Assembly (NCBI GenBank): GCA_001898995.1
Contig: MKVZ01000004.1
Location: 639,845-703,576 of the forward strand
Source of the DNA: Rhizobiales bacterium 63-22
Lineage (GTDB): Bacteria; Pseudomonadota; Alphaproteobacteria; Rhizobiales; Rhizobiaceae
Reading direction: 5' to 3'
Length of the DNA stretch: 63,732 bases
Below the pieces are notes generated by a model. It had not been told where the DNA came from and did no database searches. It saw only the letters and a list, made by a program, of their open reading frames with translations. Positions 33,496 through 42,513 of the stretch are shown here, piece by piece (the stretch's first letter is position 1; every line of letters begins with the position of its first letter). Both the position numbers and the translations under genes were made by a program.

Positions 33496-34392
33496 TTACG
33501 TCTGGCAGTCGGCGCAGAAAAAGGTCGAGCGCCCGGACTGGACGATGCGTCCGATGGTTCCGCCGCAACCCGGATTGAGGCACGGCTCGCCCTCGCGCCC
33601 GTAGACCGCGAAGGAATGCTGGAAATAGCCGAGTGCGCCGTCGGCGTGGATATAGTCCCTGAGGCTCGATCCGCCCGCCGCGATGGCGTCGGCGATCACC
33701 GCGCGGATGGCGGCGGCAAGGCGCTCCAGCGTCGGCAGGTCGTCCGCGATGGAACCGGCGGCGCGCAACGGCGAAAGACCGGCGCGCCACAGCGCCTCGC
33801 AGACATAGATATTGCCCAGACCGGCGATCAGCCGCTGGTCGAGAAGGGCCGCCTTCAGCGGCGTGCGGCGGCCGGCGAAGAGTTCGGCCAGAAGCGCGCC
33901 GGAGAGGCGGTTGCCGGTCGGCTCCACGCCGAGACCCTTGAGGAAGGGATGCGCGTCGAGCATCCCCTTCTCCGCGAAAAGCATGAAGCCGAAGCGGCGC
34001 GGATCGTTATAGACGATCCGGCGGGCGGTTCCGTCCGGGCGCTCCAGATGCAGCACCACATGGTCGTGCGCGCCGTCCTTGGAGCGGGCATGGTGGAAGG
34101 CGCCGGGCGTCGCCGCTTCACCCTCGTCCTGTAAAGAACCGGTCTCGACCCGAAAGGATCCGGACATGCCGAGATGGCCGATGACGCAGAGCCCGTCGTC
34201 GAGATGAAAAATCAGGTATTTGGCGCGGCGGGCCAGCGCCTCTATCCGCCGGCCCGTCAGGCGTTCGGCGAAACGGTCGGGAAAAGGAAAGCGCAGGTCC
34301 GGCCGCCTCTGCTCTACCCGCTTGACGGTCGCGCCTTCCATGGCGGGCTGCAAGCCGCGGCGGACGGTCTCGACCTCTGGCAATTCGGGCAT
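33496..34392 (-). CDS. mutM: Formamidopyrimidine-DNA glycosylase
   Basis: Base-excision repair enzyme of 298 residues that removes 8-oxoguanine and Fapy lesions and nicks the abasic site. After Met removal, the N-terminal '[19 protein letters not shown]' supplies the catalytic Pro1 and Glu2. The C-terminal zinc finger reads '[20 protein letters not shown]' and then 'FFCADCQT'. The start at 34392 is fixed by the need for MPELPEVE; the frame continues 34 codons upstream without conservation. Confidence 0.97.
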   Translation of the reverse strand: MPELPEVETVRRGLQPAMEGATVKRVEQRRPDLRFPFPDRFAERLTGRRIEALARRAKYLIFHLDDGLCVIGHLGMSGSFRVETGSLQDEGEAATPGAFHHARSKDGAHDHVVLHLERPDGTARRIVYNDPRRFGFMLFAEKGMLDAHPFLKGLGVEPTGNRLSGALLAELFAGRRTPLKAALLDQRLIAGLGNIYVCEALWRAGLSPLRAAGSIADDLPTLERLAAAIRAVIADAIAAGGSSLRDYIHADGALGYFQHSFAVYGREGEPCLNPGCGGTIGRIVQSGRSTFFCADCQT

Positions 34393-34597
34393 GGACGATA
34401 ATCCTCGAACGGTTTGGTTCTCATATGATCGGCTTTGCCCGTGATGACAAGACAGAGTGGGACAAGACGGAGCGGGCACAAATGCCAGTGGCAAGGTCTC
34501 GTTAACCCTGATCGTTAAGCGGACCGCAACCCTTCCTCGCTATGTTGGCTCTCGTGCGGAGCGGGCGATATAGCGGCAAGAGTCCAGGAGGCGTGGA

Positions 34598-34780
34598 ATG
34601 CCTACATTGATGACACGTTTTCTGAAGAACCGCACCGGCGCAGCAGCGATCGAATTCGCGCTCATCGGCGTTCTGGTTTCCATCGCCATCATCAGCGCGG
34701 CGGCACTTCTGGCCGGCAATGTCGATGCGCGGACCAATGACGCGCCCGTGCAGCTTCCGCAGATGATGCTCGACAGGTAA
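34598..34780 (+). CDS. Flp/Fap-type pilin
   Basis: A 60-residue prepilin. A short basic leader 'FLKNRTG' precedes the cleavage site, and the mature part begins 'AAAIEFALIGVLVSIAIISA', with the conserved Glu five residues into the hydrophobic helix. It should be processed by a TadV-type peptidase and assembled into Flp pili. No tad/cpa assembly genes are near, so it is an orphan pilin here. A CcrM site (GAGTC, 34580) and an AGGAGG-like ribosome-binding site lie just upstream. Confidence 0.85.
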   Translation: MPTLMTRFLKNRTGAAAIEFALIGVLVSIAIISAAALLAGNVDARTNDAPVQLPQMMLDR

Positions 34781-34914
34781 GTTCTCCGCACCATCAACAA
34801 TCCGTCAATCGCGCCGGCCGATGGCCTTAAGCGCACGGTTTTCTGTTTCCCCGAACGGCGAATGGCCCTATCTGTTGGAGGCATAATCTCATACTCCTCC
34901 AGACAGAGAACGCC

Positions 34915-36321
34915 ATGCCCGCCGAACTCGTTTCCCGCAAATCCGGCCATAGCCGCCCCATCCGCTTCATCGCCAAGGGCGGCCTCGAAAGCGCCGGACT
35001 TTCCCCGCAGGCGGTCGCCTGGGCCAGGGCCAATGGCTTTGACGGCGAGGCGGGCCGCACTCTGGTCCTGCCGGGCGAAGGCGGCGCCGTCGCGGGCGCG
35101 CTGTTCGGCACCGGCACGAGCGGAAAGACGGGTGCGGGCGACAGCCAGTCGCGGCTTCTCGCCGGCAAGCTTGCCCGCGCGCTTCCCGAAGGCGACTGGC
35201 ATATGGAGGGTGCTACGGAGGATGCCGGACTTGCCGCGCTCGCCTTCCTGATGGGCGGCTACAGTTTCACGCGCTACCGCAAGAGCGACGGGGACAGGCC
35301 GGTACGCCTCGCTTTGCCGGAAGGGGTGGACGAAGCCGAGACGCGCCGCATTGCCGGGGCCGTCACGCTCACACGCGACCTTATCAACACGCCCGCCAGC
35401 GATATGGGGCCCGACGCGCTGGAAAAGGCGGCGCGCGAACTGGCGGAAAGACACGGCGCCGAGGTCCACGTCACCGCGGGCGATGCGCTCATCGAAAAGA
35501 ACTTCCCGATGATTCATGCCGTCGGCCGCGCGGGCGCCATCGCCCCGCGCCTCATCGACCTGCAATGGGGACGAACGGGCGATCCCAGACTGACGCTGGT
35601 CGGCAAGGGAGTCTGCTTCGACACGGGCGGCCTCGACATCAAGCCGGCGAGCGGCATGCTCCTGATGAAAAAGGACATGGGCGGCGCGGCCAATGTGCTG
35701 GGGCTGGCTTCCATGGTGATGGATGCGCGCCTGCCGGTGCGGCTGCGCGTCCTCATCCCGGCGGTGGAGAACGCCATTGCCGGCGACGCCTTCCGTCCGG
35801 GCGATGTCCTGCAAAGCCGCAAGGGCCTGACGGTGGAGATCGGCAATACGGACGCCGAAGGCCGCCTCGTGCTTGCCGACGCGCTGGCGCTCGCCGACGA
35901 GGAGGAACCGGACCTTCTGATCGACATGGCGACGCTGACGGGTGCGGCGCGCGTGGCACTCGGCCCCGACCTGCCGCCCTTCTACACCCATGACGAAACG
36001 CTCGCCGCGACAATCGCGACCAAGGCGGAGGAAACCGCCGATCCGCTCTGGCGCATGCCGCTGTGGCAGCCCTATGCGCAGAGACTGTCCTCGCGCGTCG
36101 CCGACATCAACAATGTCACCACCGACGGCTTCGCGGGATCGGTGACGGCGGCGCTCTTTCTCGCCCGTTTTGTCGAAAAGGCGAAGGCTTACGCGCATTT
36201 CGATATTTTCGGCTGGACGCCGGTGGAAAAGCCCGCCGCGCCGGTCGGCGGCGAGGCGCAGGGCATACGCGCGCTCTACCGGTTTTTCAGCGAGCGCTAT
36301 CCGGCCCGCCGGCAGGGCTGA
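34915..36321 (+). CDS. Leucyl aminopeptidase family protein (M17)
   Basis: Cytosolic metallo-aminopeptidase of 468 residues. The C-terminal catalytic domain has metal and active-site motifs 'GKGVCFDTGGLDIKPASGML', 'LMKKDMGGAANVLG' and the M17 signature 'NTDAEGRL'. The N-terminal domain is more divergent, as in the shorter M17 members of alphaproteobacteria. It may finish degradation of imported or recycled peptides. It meets the SH3-domain gene stop-to-stop with no gap between the two convergent genes. Confidence 0.92.
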   Translation: MPAELVSRKSGHSRPIRFIAKGGLESAGLSPQAVAWARANGFDGEAGRTLVLPGEGGAVAGALFGTGTSGKTGAGDSQSRLLAGKLARALPEGDWHMEGATEDAGLAALAFLMGGYSFTRYRKSDGDRPVRLALPEGVDEAETRRIAGAVTLTRDLINTPASDMGPDALEKAARELAERHGAEVHVTAGDALIEKNFPMIHAVGRAGAIAPRLIDLQWGRTGDPRLTLVGKGVCFDTGGLDIKPASGMLLMKKDMGGAANVLGLASMVMDARLPVRLRVLIPAVENAIAGDAFRPGDVLQSRKGLTVEIGNTDAEGRLVLADALALADEEEPDLLIDMATLTGAARVALGPDLPPFYTHDETLAATIATKAEETADPLWRMPLWQPYAQRLSSRVADINNVTTDGFAGSVTAALFLARFVEKAKAYAHFDIFGWTPVEKPAAPVGGEAQGIRALYRFFSERYPARRQG

Positions 36322-36936
36322 TCAATCGAAAACCTCGCCGGGATAGACGCCCCAAAGCTCCGACTGCTTGATCCAGCCGCGCACGCCGCCCATCTCCAGC
36401 CGGCACCATTTGCCGGTGCATTCCCGCACCGTGCCGATCACGCCCGGATCGACCTTGGCAGCTATACCCGACGTCTCGGAATCGTCGCGGTGCATGATGA
36501 TGGTCGCGCCTTTCTTGTTCTTCAGCCATGGCGCGGTGACCGCGGTGCGCTTGCCCGACAGCAGCGACTGATAGACCCAGCCTTCCGTGCCGTCGGCATC
36601 GCGGACGCGCCGCCAGTTGTCGTATTCCTGAACGATCTCGACCGGAAGCCCTTCCTTCATGAATAGCCACGACACGGCGTAGTCGCGTCCGGGGCCGACG
36701 CGCAGATTGACGCGCGTGGGCTTGAGGCTGACGAAGCGCGGCACCGGCAGGCCGCTCGGCCCGATCGTGGTACCGGGGGGATTTTCCGCGGCGGCGGCAT
36801 GTCCGCCGAGCCGGGGATGAATGGGCAGCAGCACCAAGCCGCTGAAAAGGATCGCCCCAAAGAACTGGCCCCAGAAACGATATGTCCGAAAACGATGCGA
36901 AAGCACTCTGAACAATTCCTCTCGCCGTCCTGCCAT
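36322..36936 (-). CDS. SH3-domain envelope protein
   Basis: A 204-residue protein with an N-terminal membrane segment or signal ('FWGQFFGAILFSGLVLLPI', about residues 21-40) and two bacterial SH3 modules. The first has 'TRVNLRVGPGRDYAVSWLF' and 'WRRVRDADGTEGWVYQSLL'. The second has 'TVRECTGKWCRLEMGGVRGW'. These domains usually bind peptidoglycan or peptides in the periplasm. The start at 36936 (MAGRREELFRV) is preferred, because the frame upstream enters a repeat-rich gap. Function unknown beyond this. Confidence 0.85.
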   Translation of the reverse strand: MAGRREELFRVLSHRFRTYRFWGQFFGAILFSGLVLLPIHPRLGGHAAAAENPPGTTIGPSGLPVPRFVSLKPTRVNLRVGPGRDYAVSWLFMKEGLPVEIVQEYDNWRRVRDADGTEGWVYQSLLSGKRTAVTAPWLKNKKGATIIMHRDDSETSGIAAKVDPGVIGTVRECTGKWCRLEMGGVRGWIKQSELWGVYPGEVFD

Positions 36937-36942
36937 GCCTAG

Positions 36943-37040
36943 ATCGTCGTGCGCCTTATCAGGCGCATTGCGACGATTTATCTTTTTGTTTGAGCATCGG
37001 ATTTTCCGAAAACCGGATTCCACGTTTCGGTCCGATGCTC
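36943..37040. repeat. Two palindromic repeat modules
   Basis: Module 1 is ATCGTCG-TGCGCC ... GGCGCA-TTG-CGACGAT (36943-36977). A near copy precedes the repeat at 46864. Module 2 is GAGCATCGGA ... TCCGATGCTC (36992-37001 with 37031-37040). The gap from 36937 to 37412 holds these and the tandem repeat below, and no gene is seen. Confidence 0.82.
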
Positions 37041-37090
37041 CAAAGCGCGCCGCGATCTTTCAGATTCGTTTTCCGCGCTTTAACCCTTCG

Positions 37091-37204
37091 TTCTTGCGCA
37101 TGCCGTTATCGCAAAACCGCTGCGCACTTTTGCGCGACATGCTTTGGTTCTTGCGCATGTCGTGATCGCAAAACCGGTTCCCACTTTTGCGCGACATGCT
37201 TTAG
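37091..37204. repeat. 57-bp tandem repeat, two copies
   Basis: Units at 37091-37147 and 37148-37204. Each starts 'ttcttgcgcatg', contains 'atcgcaaaaccg' and ends 'cacttttgcgcgacatgctt'. The unit is a variant of the mosaic repeat core found elsewhere in the window. Confidence 0.9.
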
Positions 37205-37412
37205 GACCGGCTCCGCCCGGGTGCAAGGCCGCGAAGCGTCGATGCCGTCTTCCTGCCGATCCTGTTTTTCTTTGTCTTTGCCACGCCGCCTTGATAGAGA
37301 TGGGCGGCAGAAGCAATATCGTCATATTGCGCCTTTCTGGTTAAGGAGGTCTCAACAAAAGGGGGCCTCGGCACGGACTTCGCCCGCAAACGGGCCAGAA
37401 AACGGGGTGGAG

Positions 37413-38417
37413 ATGTCGAACAGGAAGAAGCCGCTGGTCGTTCTCACGCGCAAACTGCCGGACCCGGTGGAAACCCGAATGCGGGAACTGTTCGATGCGC
37501 GCCTCAATATCGACGACCACCGTATGACCCAGCCGGAAATCGTCGCCGCCATCAAGGATGCCGACGTGCTGGTGCCCTGCATCACCGATGTGATCGACGC
37601 GGCGGCGATCGAACAGGCGGGGCCGAACCTGAAGCTCATCGCCAATTTCGGCAACGGCGTGGACAATATCGACGTGGCGGCGGCGGCGAAGCGCGGCATC
37701 ACCGTCACCAACACGCCCAATGTACTGACCGAGGACACCGCCGACATGACGCTGGCACTGCTTCTCTCCGTGCCGCGCCGGCTGGTCGAGGGGGCGGGCG
37801 TGATCAGCGCGCGCGGCGGCCAATGGCCGGGCTGGTCTCCGACATGGATGCTCGGACGCCGCATCTGGGGCAAGCGTCTCGGCATCGTCGGCATGGGGCG
37901 CATCGGCACGGCGGTGGCGCGGCGCGCCAAGGCATTCGGCCTTTCGATCCATTACCACAACCGCAAGCGCGTCAGCCCCCAGGTGGAGGAGGAACTGGAG
38001 GCGACCTATTGGGACAGCCTCGACCAGATGCTCGCCCGCATGGACATCATCTCCGTCAACTGCCCCTCCACGCCCGCCACCTTCCACCTGCTTTCGGCCC
38101 GCCGCCTCGCGCTGATGCAGCCGAACGCCTATCTGGTGAACACGGCGCGCGGCCAGATCCTCGACGAGAACGCCCTGATCGAACTGATCGAGCAGGGCCG
38201 GATCGCCGGCGCGGGGCTGGACGTGTTCGAGCATGAGCCTGCCGTCAATCCGCGCCTGCTGGCGCTCGCGGAAAAGGGCAAGGTGGTGCTGCTGCCGCAT
38301 ATGGGATCGGCCACTCTGGAAGGCCGCATCGACATGGGCGACAAGGTCATCATCAATATCCGCGCCTTCGTGGACGGGCACCGTCCGCCCGACCGCGTGC
38401 TCCCCAACAGGATCTAG
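37413..38417 (+). CDS. D-2-hydroxyacid dehydrogenase (GyaR/SerA-like)
   Basis: NAD-dependent dehydrogenase of 334 residues. Rossmann motif 'GIVGMGRIGTAVARRAKAFG'; catalytic Arg in 'LVNTARGQILDENALIELIE', Glu in 'GLDVFEHEPAVNP' and His in 'LLPHMGSATLEGR'. 'NFGNGVDNIDVAAAAKRGIT' is typical of the glyoxylate reductase (GyaR) branch. No ACT domain is present, so it is not a full-length SerA. The ATG at 37413 has a GGTGGAG box upstream; the longer open frame runs through repeats. Substrate is not certain. Confidence 0.88.
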   Translation: MSNRKKPLVVLTRKLPDPVETRMRELFDARLNIDDHRMTQPEIVAAIKDADVLVPCITDVIDAAAIEQAGPNLKLIANFGNGVDNIDVAAAAKRGITVTNTPNVLTEDTADMTLALLLSVPRRLVEGAGVISARGGQWPGWSPTWMLGRRIWGKRLGIVGMGRIGTAVARRAKAFGLSIHYHNRKRVSPQVEEELEATYWDSLDQMLARMDIISVNCPSTPATFHLLSARRLALMQPNAYLVNTARGQILDENALIELIEQGRIAGAGLDVFEHEPAVNPRLLALAEKGKVVLLPHMGSATLEGRIDMGDKVIINIRAFVDGHRPPDRVLPNRI

Positions 38418-38474
38418 CCCCCGCAGCTCTCGATGCAACGCAAGGCTGTACAGGCACGGCGCCGGGTTCGGAAG

Positions 38475-39377
38475 TTACGGCCGGCGCACCCGTACCGGCA
38501 GGCCGTAGCCGTCGGCGATACGGGCGATGGCGTCGCGGAGCGGCTCCAGCGTGACGGTCATGGTATGGCCGCTCGCGTGGATCAGCATATCGGGCGCGGC
38601 GCAGATCGCGACATGGCCTTTCCAGAAGACGAGATCGCCGCGTTGCAGATTGGAATAATCCGCGTCCGGCTCCACGATTTCGCCCAGGGTCTCCCGCTGC
38701 ATGTCGGAATCGCGCAGCACCGGCCGCCCGCAGGCCCACATGGACAGTTGCACCAGCCCGGAACAGTCGATGCCGAAGCCCGAGCTTCCGCCCCACAGAT
38801 AGGGCGTATGAAGAAAAATCCCGGCGACCTCGACCGGATCGGAGGCCAGACGGTCCAGCGGCACGAGGTGGCTCTCCACCATTGCCTCGCCGCTTTCCAT
38901 CAGCGCATAGCGCGTGCCGCGCGTCTCCGCCGCGCCGACGATCCGCACCCGCGAACCGAGCGAGAGCGCCATCGTGTGCGGAAGGCGCAGGTCCGCGCCC
39001 GGATAGACGAAGCTGCGCTGCGCCATGACCATATGGGTCGCGGCCTCGCCCGGCCTTTCGAGAGAAGCGGCGGAGACATAGCCGGTGTAATTGTCGCGCT
39101 CCGCCTGCACCCAGCACCAGCCGTCCTCCTCCTCGAAGAGGCGCACCGTATCGCCGAAAAGAAGCTGCGTCTGGGGGCCGCTGTCGGGGCGCGGCTCGGC
39201 GCGCAGGTCCACCACCGGCACCGAGACGCGCATCGGCGTTCCCGGCGTGAAACGGGCGGCCTCCACCCTCCCGGCCAGCCTTTCGTCGGCAAGGTCGGGA
39301 CGAAAGGCGTTGAGGCGACGGTCGAGGGGAAACCTGTCGAGCGCGGTCATGGGGATACTCATGGGGGCTATATTCAT
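38475..39377 (-). CDS. NlpC/P60 peptidase with SH3 domains
   Basis: Cysteine peptidase of 300 residues related to gamma-D-glutamyl-L-diamino-acid endopeptidases that trim or recycle murein peptides. Two SH3b-like modules occupy roughly residues 45-170. The NlpC/P60 domain has catalytic Cys in 'GIDCSGLVQL', His in 'WKGHVAIC' and a third polar residue in 'LIHASGHT'. No signal peptide is seen, which favours cytosolic cleavage of recycled muropeptides. Starts at 39377, 39362 (MSIPM) or 39350 (MTALD) are possible. The first overlaps the MarR gene by four bases. Confidence 0.85.
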   Translation of the reverse strand: MNIAPMSIPMTALDRFPLDRRLNAFRPDLADERLAGRVEAARFTPGTPMRVSVPVVDLRAEPRPDSGPQTQLLFGDTVRLFEEEDGWCWVQAERDNYTGYVSAASLERPGEAATHMVMAQRSFVYPGADLRLPHTMALSLGSRVRIVGAAETRGTRYALMESGEAMVESHLVPLDRLASDPVEVAGIFLHTPYLWGGSSGFGIDCSGLVQLSMWACGRPVLRDSDMQRETLGEIVEPDADYSNLQRGDLVFWKGHVAICAAPDMLIHASGHTMTVTLEPLRDAIARIADGYGLPVRVRRP

Positions 39378-39733
39378 ATGGGCAACTCCCTGGCACCGGC
39401 GATCACCAGATCGCCCAGCCTTTCGACATAAAGCGCGCCGGCCACCGTTCTTTTTACCAGCACGTTCCGGCGGTCCTTTTCATCACGATGCCGGGAGACG
39501 AGATCGAGCGCGCCCATCGTGTCGAGCGCGCGCGTGACGACCGGTTTGGTAACGTCCAGTTTCGCCGCCAGACCCCGCACGGTATGCGGCGGCGGCTCCA
39601 GATAGATGGTGAGGAGAATGGCCGTCTGCCGCGTGGTGAGATCGGGCATGGCGCCGCGCACCTGCTCCAGCGTCAGGGTCTTCAGCAGCGTCAGCGCCTG
39701 CGATGGCCTCAACTCGATCGGCATCTGCTTCAT
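39374..39733 (-). CDS. MarR-family transcriptional regulator
   Basis: Short winged-helix regulator of 119 residues. 'LTTRQTAILLTIYLEPPPHT' leads into the recognition helix region 'VRGLAAKLDVTKPVVTRALD' and the wing 'SRHRDEKDRRNVLVKRT'. It is translationally coupled (ATGA overlap) to the downstream NlpC/P60 gene, so it may control that wall peptidase or itself. It lacks the long dimerisation helices of full-length MarR. Ligand unknown. Confidence 0.83.
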   Translation of the reverse strand: MKQMPIELRPSQALTLLKTLTLEQVRGAMPDLTTRQTAILLTIYLEPPPHTVRGLAAKLDVTKPVVTRALDTMGALDLVSRHRDEKDRRNVLVKRTVAGALYVERLGDLVIAGARELPI

Positions 39734-39797
39734 CCGCCCGAGACAGGAATCGTTTCGGAACCGTTCTATTCAAGCCCTTTTCGCGCTTGCGGGCAAG

Positions 39798-39823
39798 AAA
39801 AAAGCGGCCACAGCCGCTTTTTC
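39798..39823 (-). terminator. Rho-independent terminator of irr
   Basis: Perfect 8-bp stem AAAGCGGC / GCCGCTTT (39801-39808 with 39813-39820). On the minus strand it runs into TTTTTTCTT. It lies between irr and the MarR gene. Confidence 0.88.
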
Positions 39824-39849
39824 TCATTACATCACCGGGCACTCCGCTC

Positions 39850-40287
39850 TCATTCCGGCTTGCGGCGCAGACGGACGATGATATCCACGTTGACGATCTC
39901 CATCCCTTCCGGCGCGGTGGGCAGGTTGGCGACGGTCGGCTGGCCTTCGGGCCCGTGCGGAATGTCGAACACCACATTCTCTCCTTCGAGGAAGAAATGC
40001 TGGTGGTCGGAGATGTTGGTATCGAAATAGGTCTTGGAGCCTTCGACCGCGATGATGCGCAGCATCCCGGCTTCCGTGAACTGGTGCAGCGTGTTGTAGA
40101 CCGTGGCCAGCGATACCGGCACATCGGCCACCACCGCTTCCTCGTGGAGGTCTTCGGCGGACAGATGCCGGTCGCCCTGCGCGAAGATCAGGCTGGCCAG
40201 CGCCACGCGCTGGCGCGTCGGACGCAGGCCGGCATGGCGCAGCCGCTCTTCCATGGAGACCGTCGAATGAGAATGTGAAGACTGCAT
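39850..40287 (-). CDS. irr: Iron response regulator Irr (Fur superfamily)
   Basis: Heme/iron-responsive regulator of 145 residues, acting when iron is scarce in Rhizobiales. The winged helix contains 'LRHAGLRPTRQRVALASLIF' and 'PVSLATVYNTLHQFTEAGML'. The His-rich motif 'SDHQHFFLEGE' that senses heme in Irr proteins is present. The canonical Fur zinc site is not. ATG 40287 (MQSSHSHS) is chosen; a GTG at 40308 would add seven residues. It is divergent from fabA across 331 bases. Confidence 0.92.
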   Translation of the reverse strand: MQSSHSHSTVSMEERLRHAGLRPTRQRVALASLIFAQGDRHLSAEDLHEEAVVADVPVSLATVYNTLHQFTEAGMLRIIAVEGSKTYFDTNISDHQHFFLEGENVVFDIPHGPEGQPTVANLPTAPEGMEIVNVDIIVRLRRKPE

Positions 40288-40367
40288 GTTCACCGTCGGT
40301 TTCGTCACAAGCCTGTAGCAAATCCATCATACATGAAACGGGCTGTTGCCCATCCCATACTGACATT

Positions 40368-40396
40368 GATATATGCCGTTGCGAAATAACTATCAA
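40368..40396 (-). promoter_or_regulatory. irr: Candidate irr promoter
   Basis: On the minus strand TTGATA (40391-40396) and TATATC (40368-40373) are separated by 17 bases, a sigma-70-like layout 80 bases before the irr start. The rest of the 331-base irr-fabA gap shows no gene and no obvious Irr box. Confidence 0.5.
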
Positions 40397-40618
40397 TAGG
40401 CTTGGCAAAAGGCACGTTTTCCCGAAAAAATCCATGACGGGATTTTACTGTCCGAAACAGTCTGTGGTAGGGATGCATGATCTGACGGATGATCGCCGCG
40501 CCTGTGACAAAGACGCGTGGCGATCTGGAGCGGTTGACGCGATTGCGGTAAAATCGTTCCGGACGACAACCGGGCCGGACCGCCGGCCACATATGGAATG
40601 AACCTCAAGGGAGGCGTA

Positions 40619-41137
40619 ATGGCAGAGCAGAAATCGAGCTACGGGTATGAAGAACTCCTGTCCTGCGCGCGCGGCGAGATGTTCGGCCCCGGCAATGCGC
40701 AGCTTCCTCTGCCGCCAATGCTGATGGTCCACCGCATCACCGAAATTTCCGAGACCGGCGGCGAGCACGGCAAGGGCATGATCCGCGCCGAATACGACGT
40801 GCATCCCGACGACTGGTATTTTGCCTGTCATTTCCTCGGCAATCCGATCATGCCGGGCTGCCTCGGCCTCGACGGCATGTGGCAGCTCACCGGGTTCTTC
40901 CTCGGCTGGCTGGGCGAGCCGGGCCGCGGCATGGCGCTTTCCACCGGCGAGGTGAAGTTCAAGGGCATGGTGCGGCCGAACACGAAACTTCTCGAATACG
41001 GCATCGATTTCAAGCGCGTCATGCGCGGCCGCCTCGTGCTCGGCACGGCGGACGGCTGGCTCAAGGCCGACGGCGAAGTCATCTACAGGGCGACCGACCT
41101 GCGCGTCGGCCTGTCGAAAGACGGAACTTCCGCCTGA
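40619..41137 (+). CDS. fabA: 3-hydroxydecanoyl-ACP dehydratase/isomerase
   Basis: Dehydrates and isomerises C10 acyl-ACP to start anaerobic unsaturated fatty-acid synthesis. It has 172 residues, the same length as E. coli FabA. The catalytic His71 and Asp85 lie in '[20 protein letters not shown]'. The ATG at 40619 follows AAGGGAGG; an upstream in-frame Met would add seven residues. It is followed by fabB and fabI on the same strand, a complete unsaturated-fatty-acid and reduction module. Confidence 0.97.
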   Translation: MAEQKSSYGYEELLSCARGEMFGPGNAQLPLPPMLMVHRITEISETGGEHGKGMIRAEYDVHPDDWYFACHFLGNPIMPGCLGLDGMWQLTGFFLGWLGEPGRGMALSTGEVKFKGMVRPNTKLLEYGIDFKRVMRGRLVLGTADGWLKADGEVIYRATDLRVGLSKDGTSA

Positions 41138-41277
41138 CCATTTTCCTCACGGGGCGCCGCCGCTATTTCGGACTTTTCATCCGGCGGCGCTCAAAACTTG
41201 CGGATATGGCACCTAAATAAGTCCCGTGCAGCCGTCACCAAGGCGGCGCTGACGGTCAAGGTGCAAAGGAGAACGCG

Positions 41278-42501
41278 ATGCGGCGTGTCGTCGTAACGGG
41301 CATGGGGATCGTATCCTCGATTGGCAACAACACGGAAGAAGTGACGCAGTCGCTGCGCGAGGCGAAGTCCGGCATTTCCCGTGCGGAGGAATATGCGGAA
41401 CTGGGTTTCCGCTGCCAGGTGCACGGCGCGCCGAAGATCGATGTCGAGGCGCTGGTCGACCGCCGCGCCATGCGCTTCCACGGCCGCGGCACGGCGTGGA
41501 ACCATGTCGCCATGGATCAGGCCATCGCCGATGCGGGCCTGACGCCGGAGGAGGTCTCCAACGACCGCACCGGCATCATCATGGGCTCGGGCGGACCGTC
41601 GACGCGCACCATCGTCGATTCCGCCGACATCACCCGCGAAAAGGGCCCCAAGCGCGTCGGCCCCTTCGCGGTGCCGAAGGCGATGAGCTCGACGGCCTCG
41701 GCCACGCTCGCCACCTTCTTCAAGATCAAGGGGATCAACTATTCGATCTCCTCGGCCTGCGCGACCTCCAATCACTGCATCGGCAACGCCTACGAGATGA
41801 TCCAGCACGGCAAGCAGGACCGCATGTTCGCCGGCGGCTGCGAGGACCTCGACTGGACGCTGTCGGTGCTGTTCGACGCCATGGGCGCGATGGCCTCCAA
41901 ATATAACGACACGCCGTCGACCGCCTCGCGCGCCTATGACAAGAACCGCGACGGCTTCGTCATCGCCGGCGGCGCGGGCGTGCTGGTGCTGGAGGACCTC
42001 GATACGGCGCTGGCGCGCGGCGCGAAGATCTATGGCGAGATCGTCGGCTACGGCGCGACCTCGGACGGCTACGACATGGTGGCTCCGTCCGGCGAAGGCG
42101 CCATCCGCTGCATGAAGATGGCGCTCTCCACCGTCAAGTCCAAGATCGACTACATCAATCCGCACGCCACCTCGACGCCGGCCGGCGACGCGCCGGAGAT
42201 CGAGGCGATCCGCGAGGTGTTCGGCTCGGGCGACGCCTGCCCGCCAATCGCGGCGACCAAGTCGCTGACCGGCCATTCGCTGGGCGCGACCGGCGTGCAG
42301 GAGGCGATCTATTCGCTCCTGATGATGCAGAACGACTTCATCTGCGAAAGTGCACATATCGAGGAACTGGACCCGGCTTTTGCGGACATGCCCATTGTCC
42401 GCAAGCGCATCGACAATGTTCAGCTCAACACCGTGCTCTCCAACTCCTTCGGATTTGGCGGCACCAACGCGACGCTGGTGTTCCAGCGCTATCAGGGCTG
42501 A
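41278..42501 (+). CDS. fabB: 3-oxoacyl-ACP synthase I
   Basis: Condensing enzyme of 407 residues that elongates the cis-3-decenoyl branch made by FabA. The Cys-His-His triad is Cys161 ('[14 protein letters not shown]'), His296 ('[12 protein letters not shown]') and His333 ('[12 protein letters not shown]'). FabA and FabB occur together in this pathway. A 140-base gap separates it from fabA, and an AAAGGAGA ribosome-binding site precedes the start. It is 12 bases before fabI. Confidence 0.97.
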   Translation: MRRVVVTGMGIVSSIGNNTEEVTQSLREAKSGISRAEEYAELGFRCQVHGAPKIDVEALVDRRAMRFHGRGTAWNHVAMDQAIADAGLTPEEVSNDRTGIIMGSGGPSTRTIVDSADITREKGPKRVGPFAVPKAMSSTASATLATFFKIKGINYSISSACATSNHCIGNAYEMIQHGKQDRMFAGGCEDLDWTLSVLFDAMGAMASKYNDTPSTASRAYDKNRDGFVIAGGAGVLVLEDLDTALARGAKIYGEIVGYGATSDGYDMVAPSGEGAIRCMKMALSTVKSKIDYINPHATSTPAGDAPEIEAIREVFGSGDACPPIAATKSLTGHSLGATGVQEAIYSLLMMQNDFICESAHIEELDPAFADMPIVRKRIDNVQLNTVLSNSFGFGGTNATLVFQRYQG

Positions 42502-42513
42502 AGGAGAGGGACT

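Noticed and set aside
34502..34518. Possible CtrA site upstream of the pilin (TTAA ... TTAA)
   Set aside because: The spacing is 9 bases, whereas the CtrA consensus is TTAA-N7-TTAA. It is kept only as context for the pilin.
34540..36198. 552-codon frame antisense to the pilin and M17 aminopeptidase genes
   Set aside because: The aminopeptidase motifs on the plus strand are clear, and the antisense translation has no family features.
36943..37204. CRISPR-like array
   Set aside because: The repeats are adjacent tandem copies of a dispersed intergenic element with no unique spacers and no cas genes. The same applies to the 41-bp repeats at 48.9 kb.
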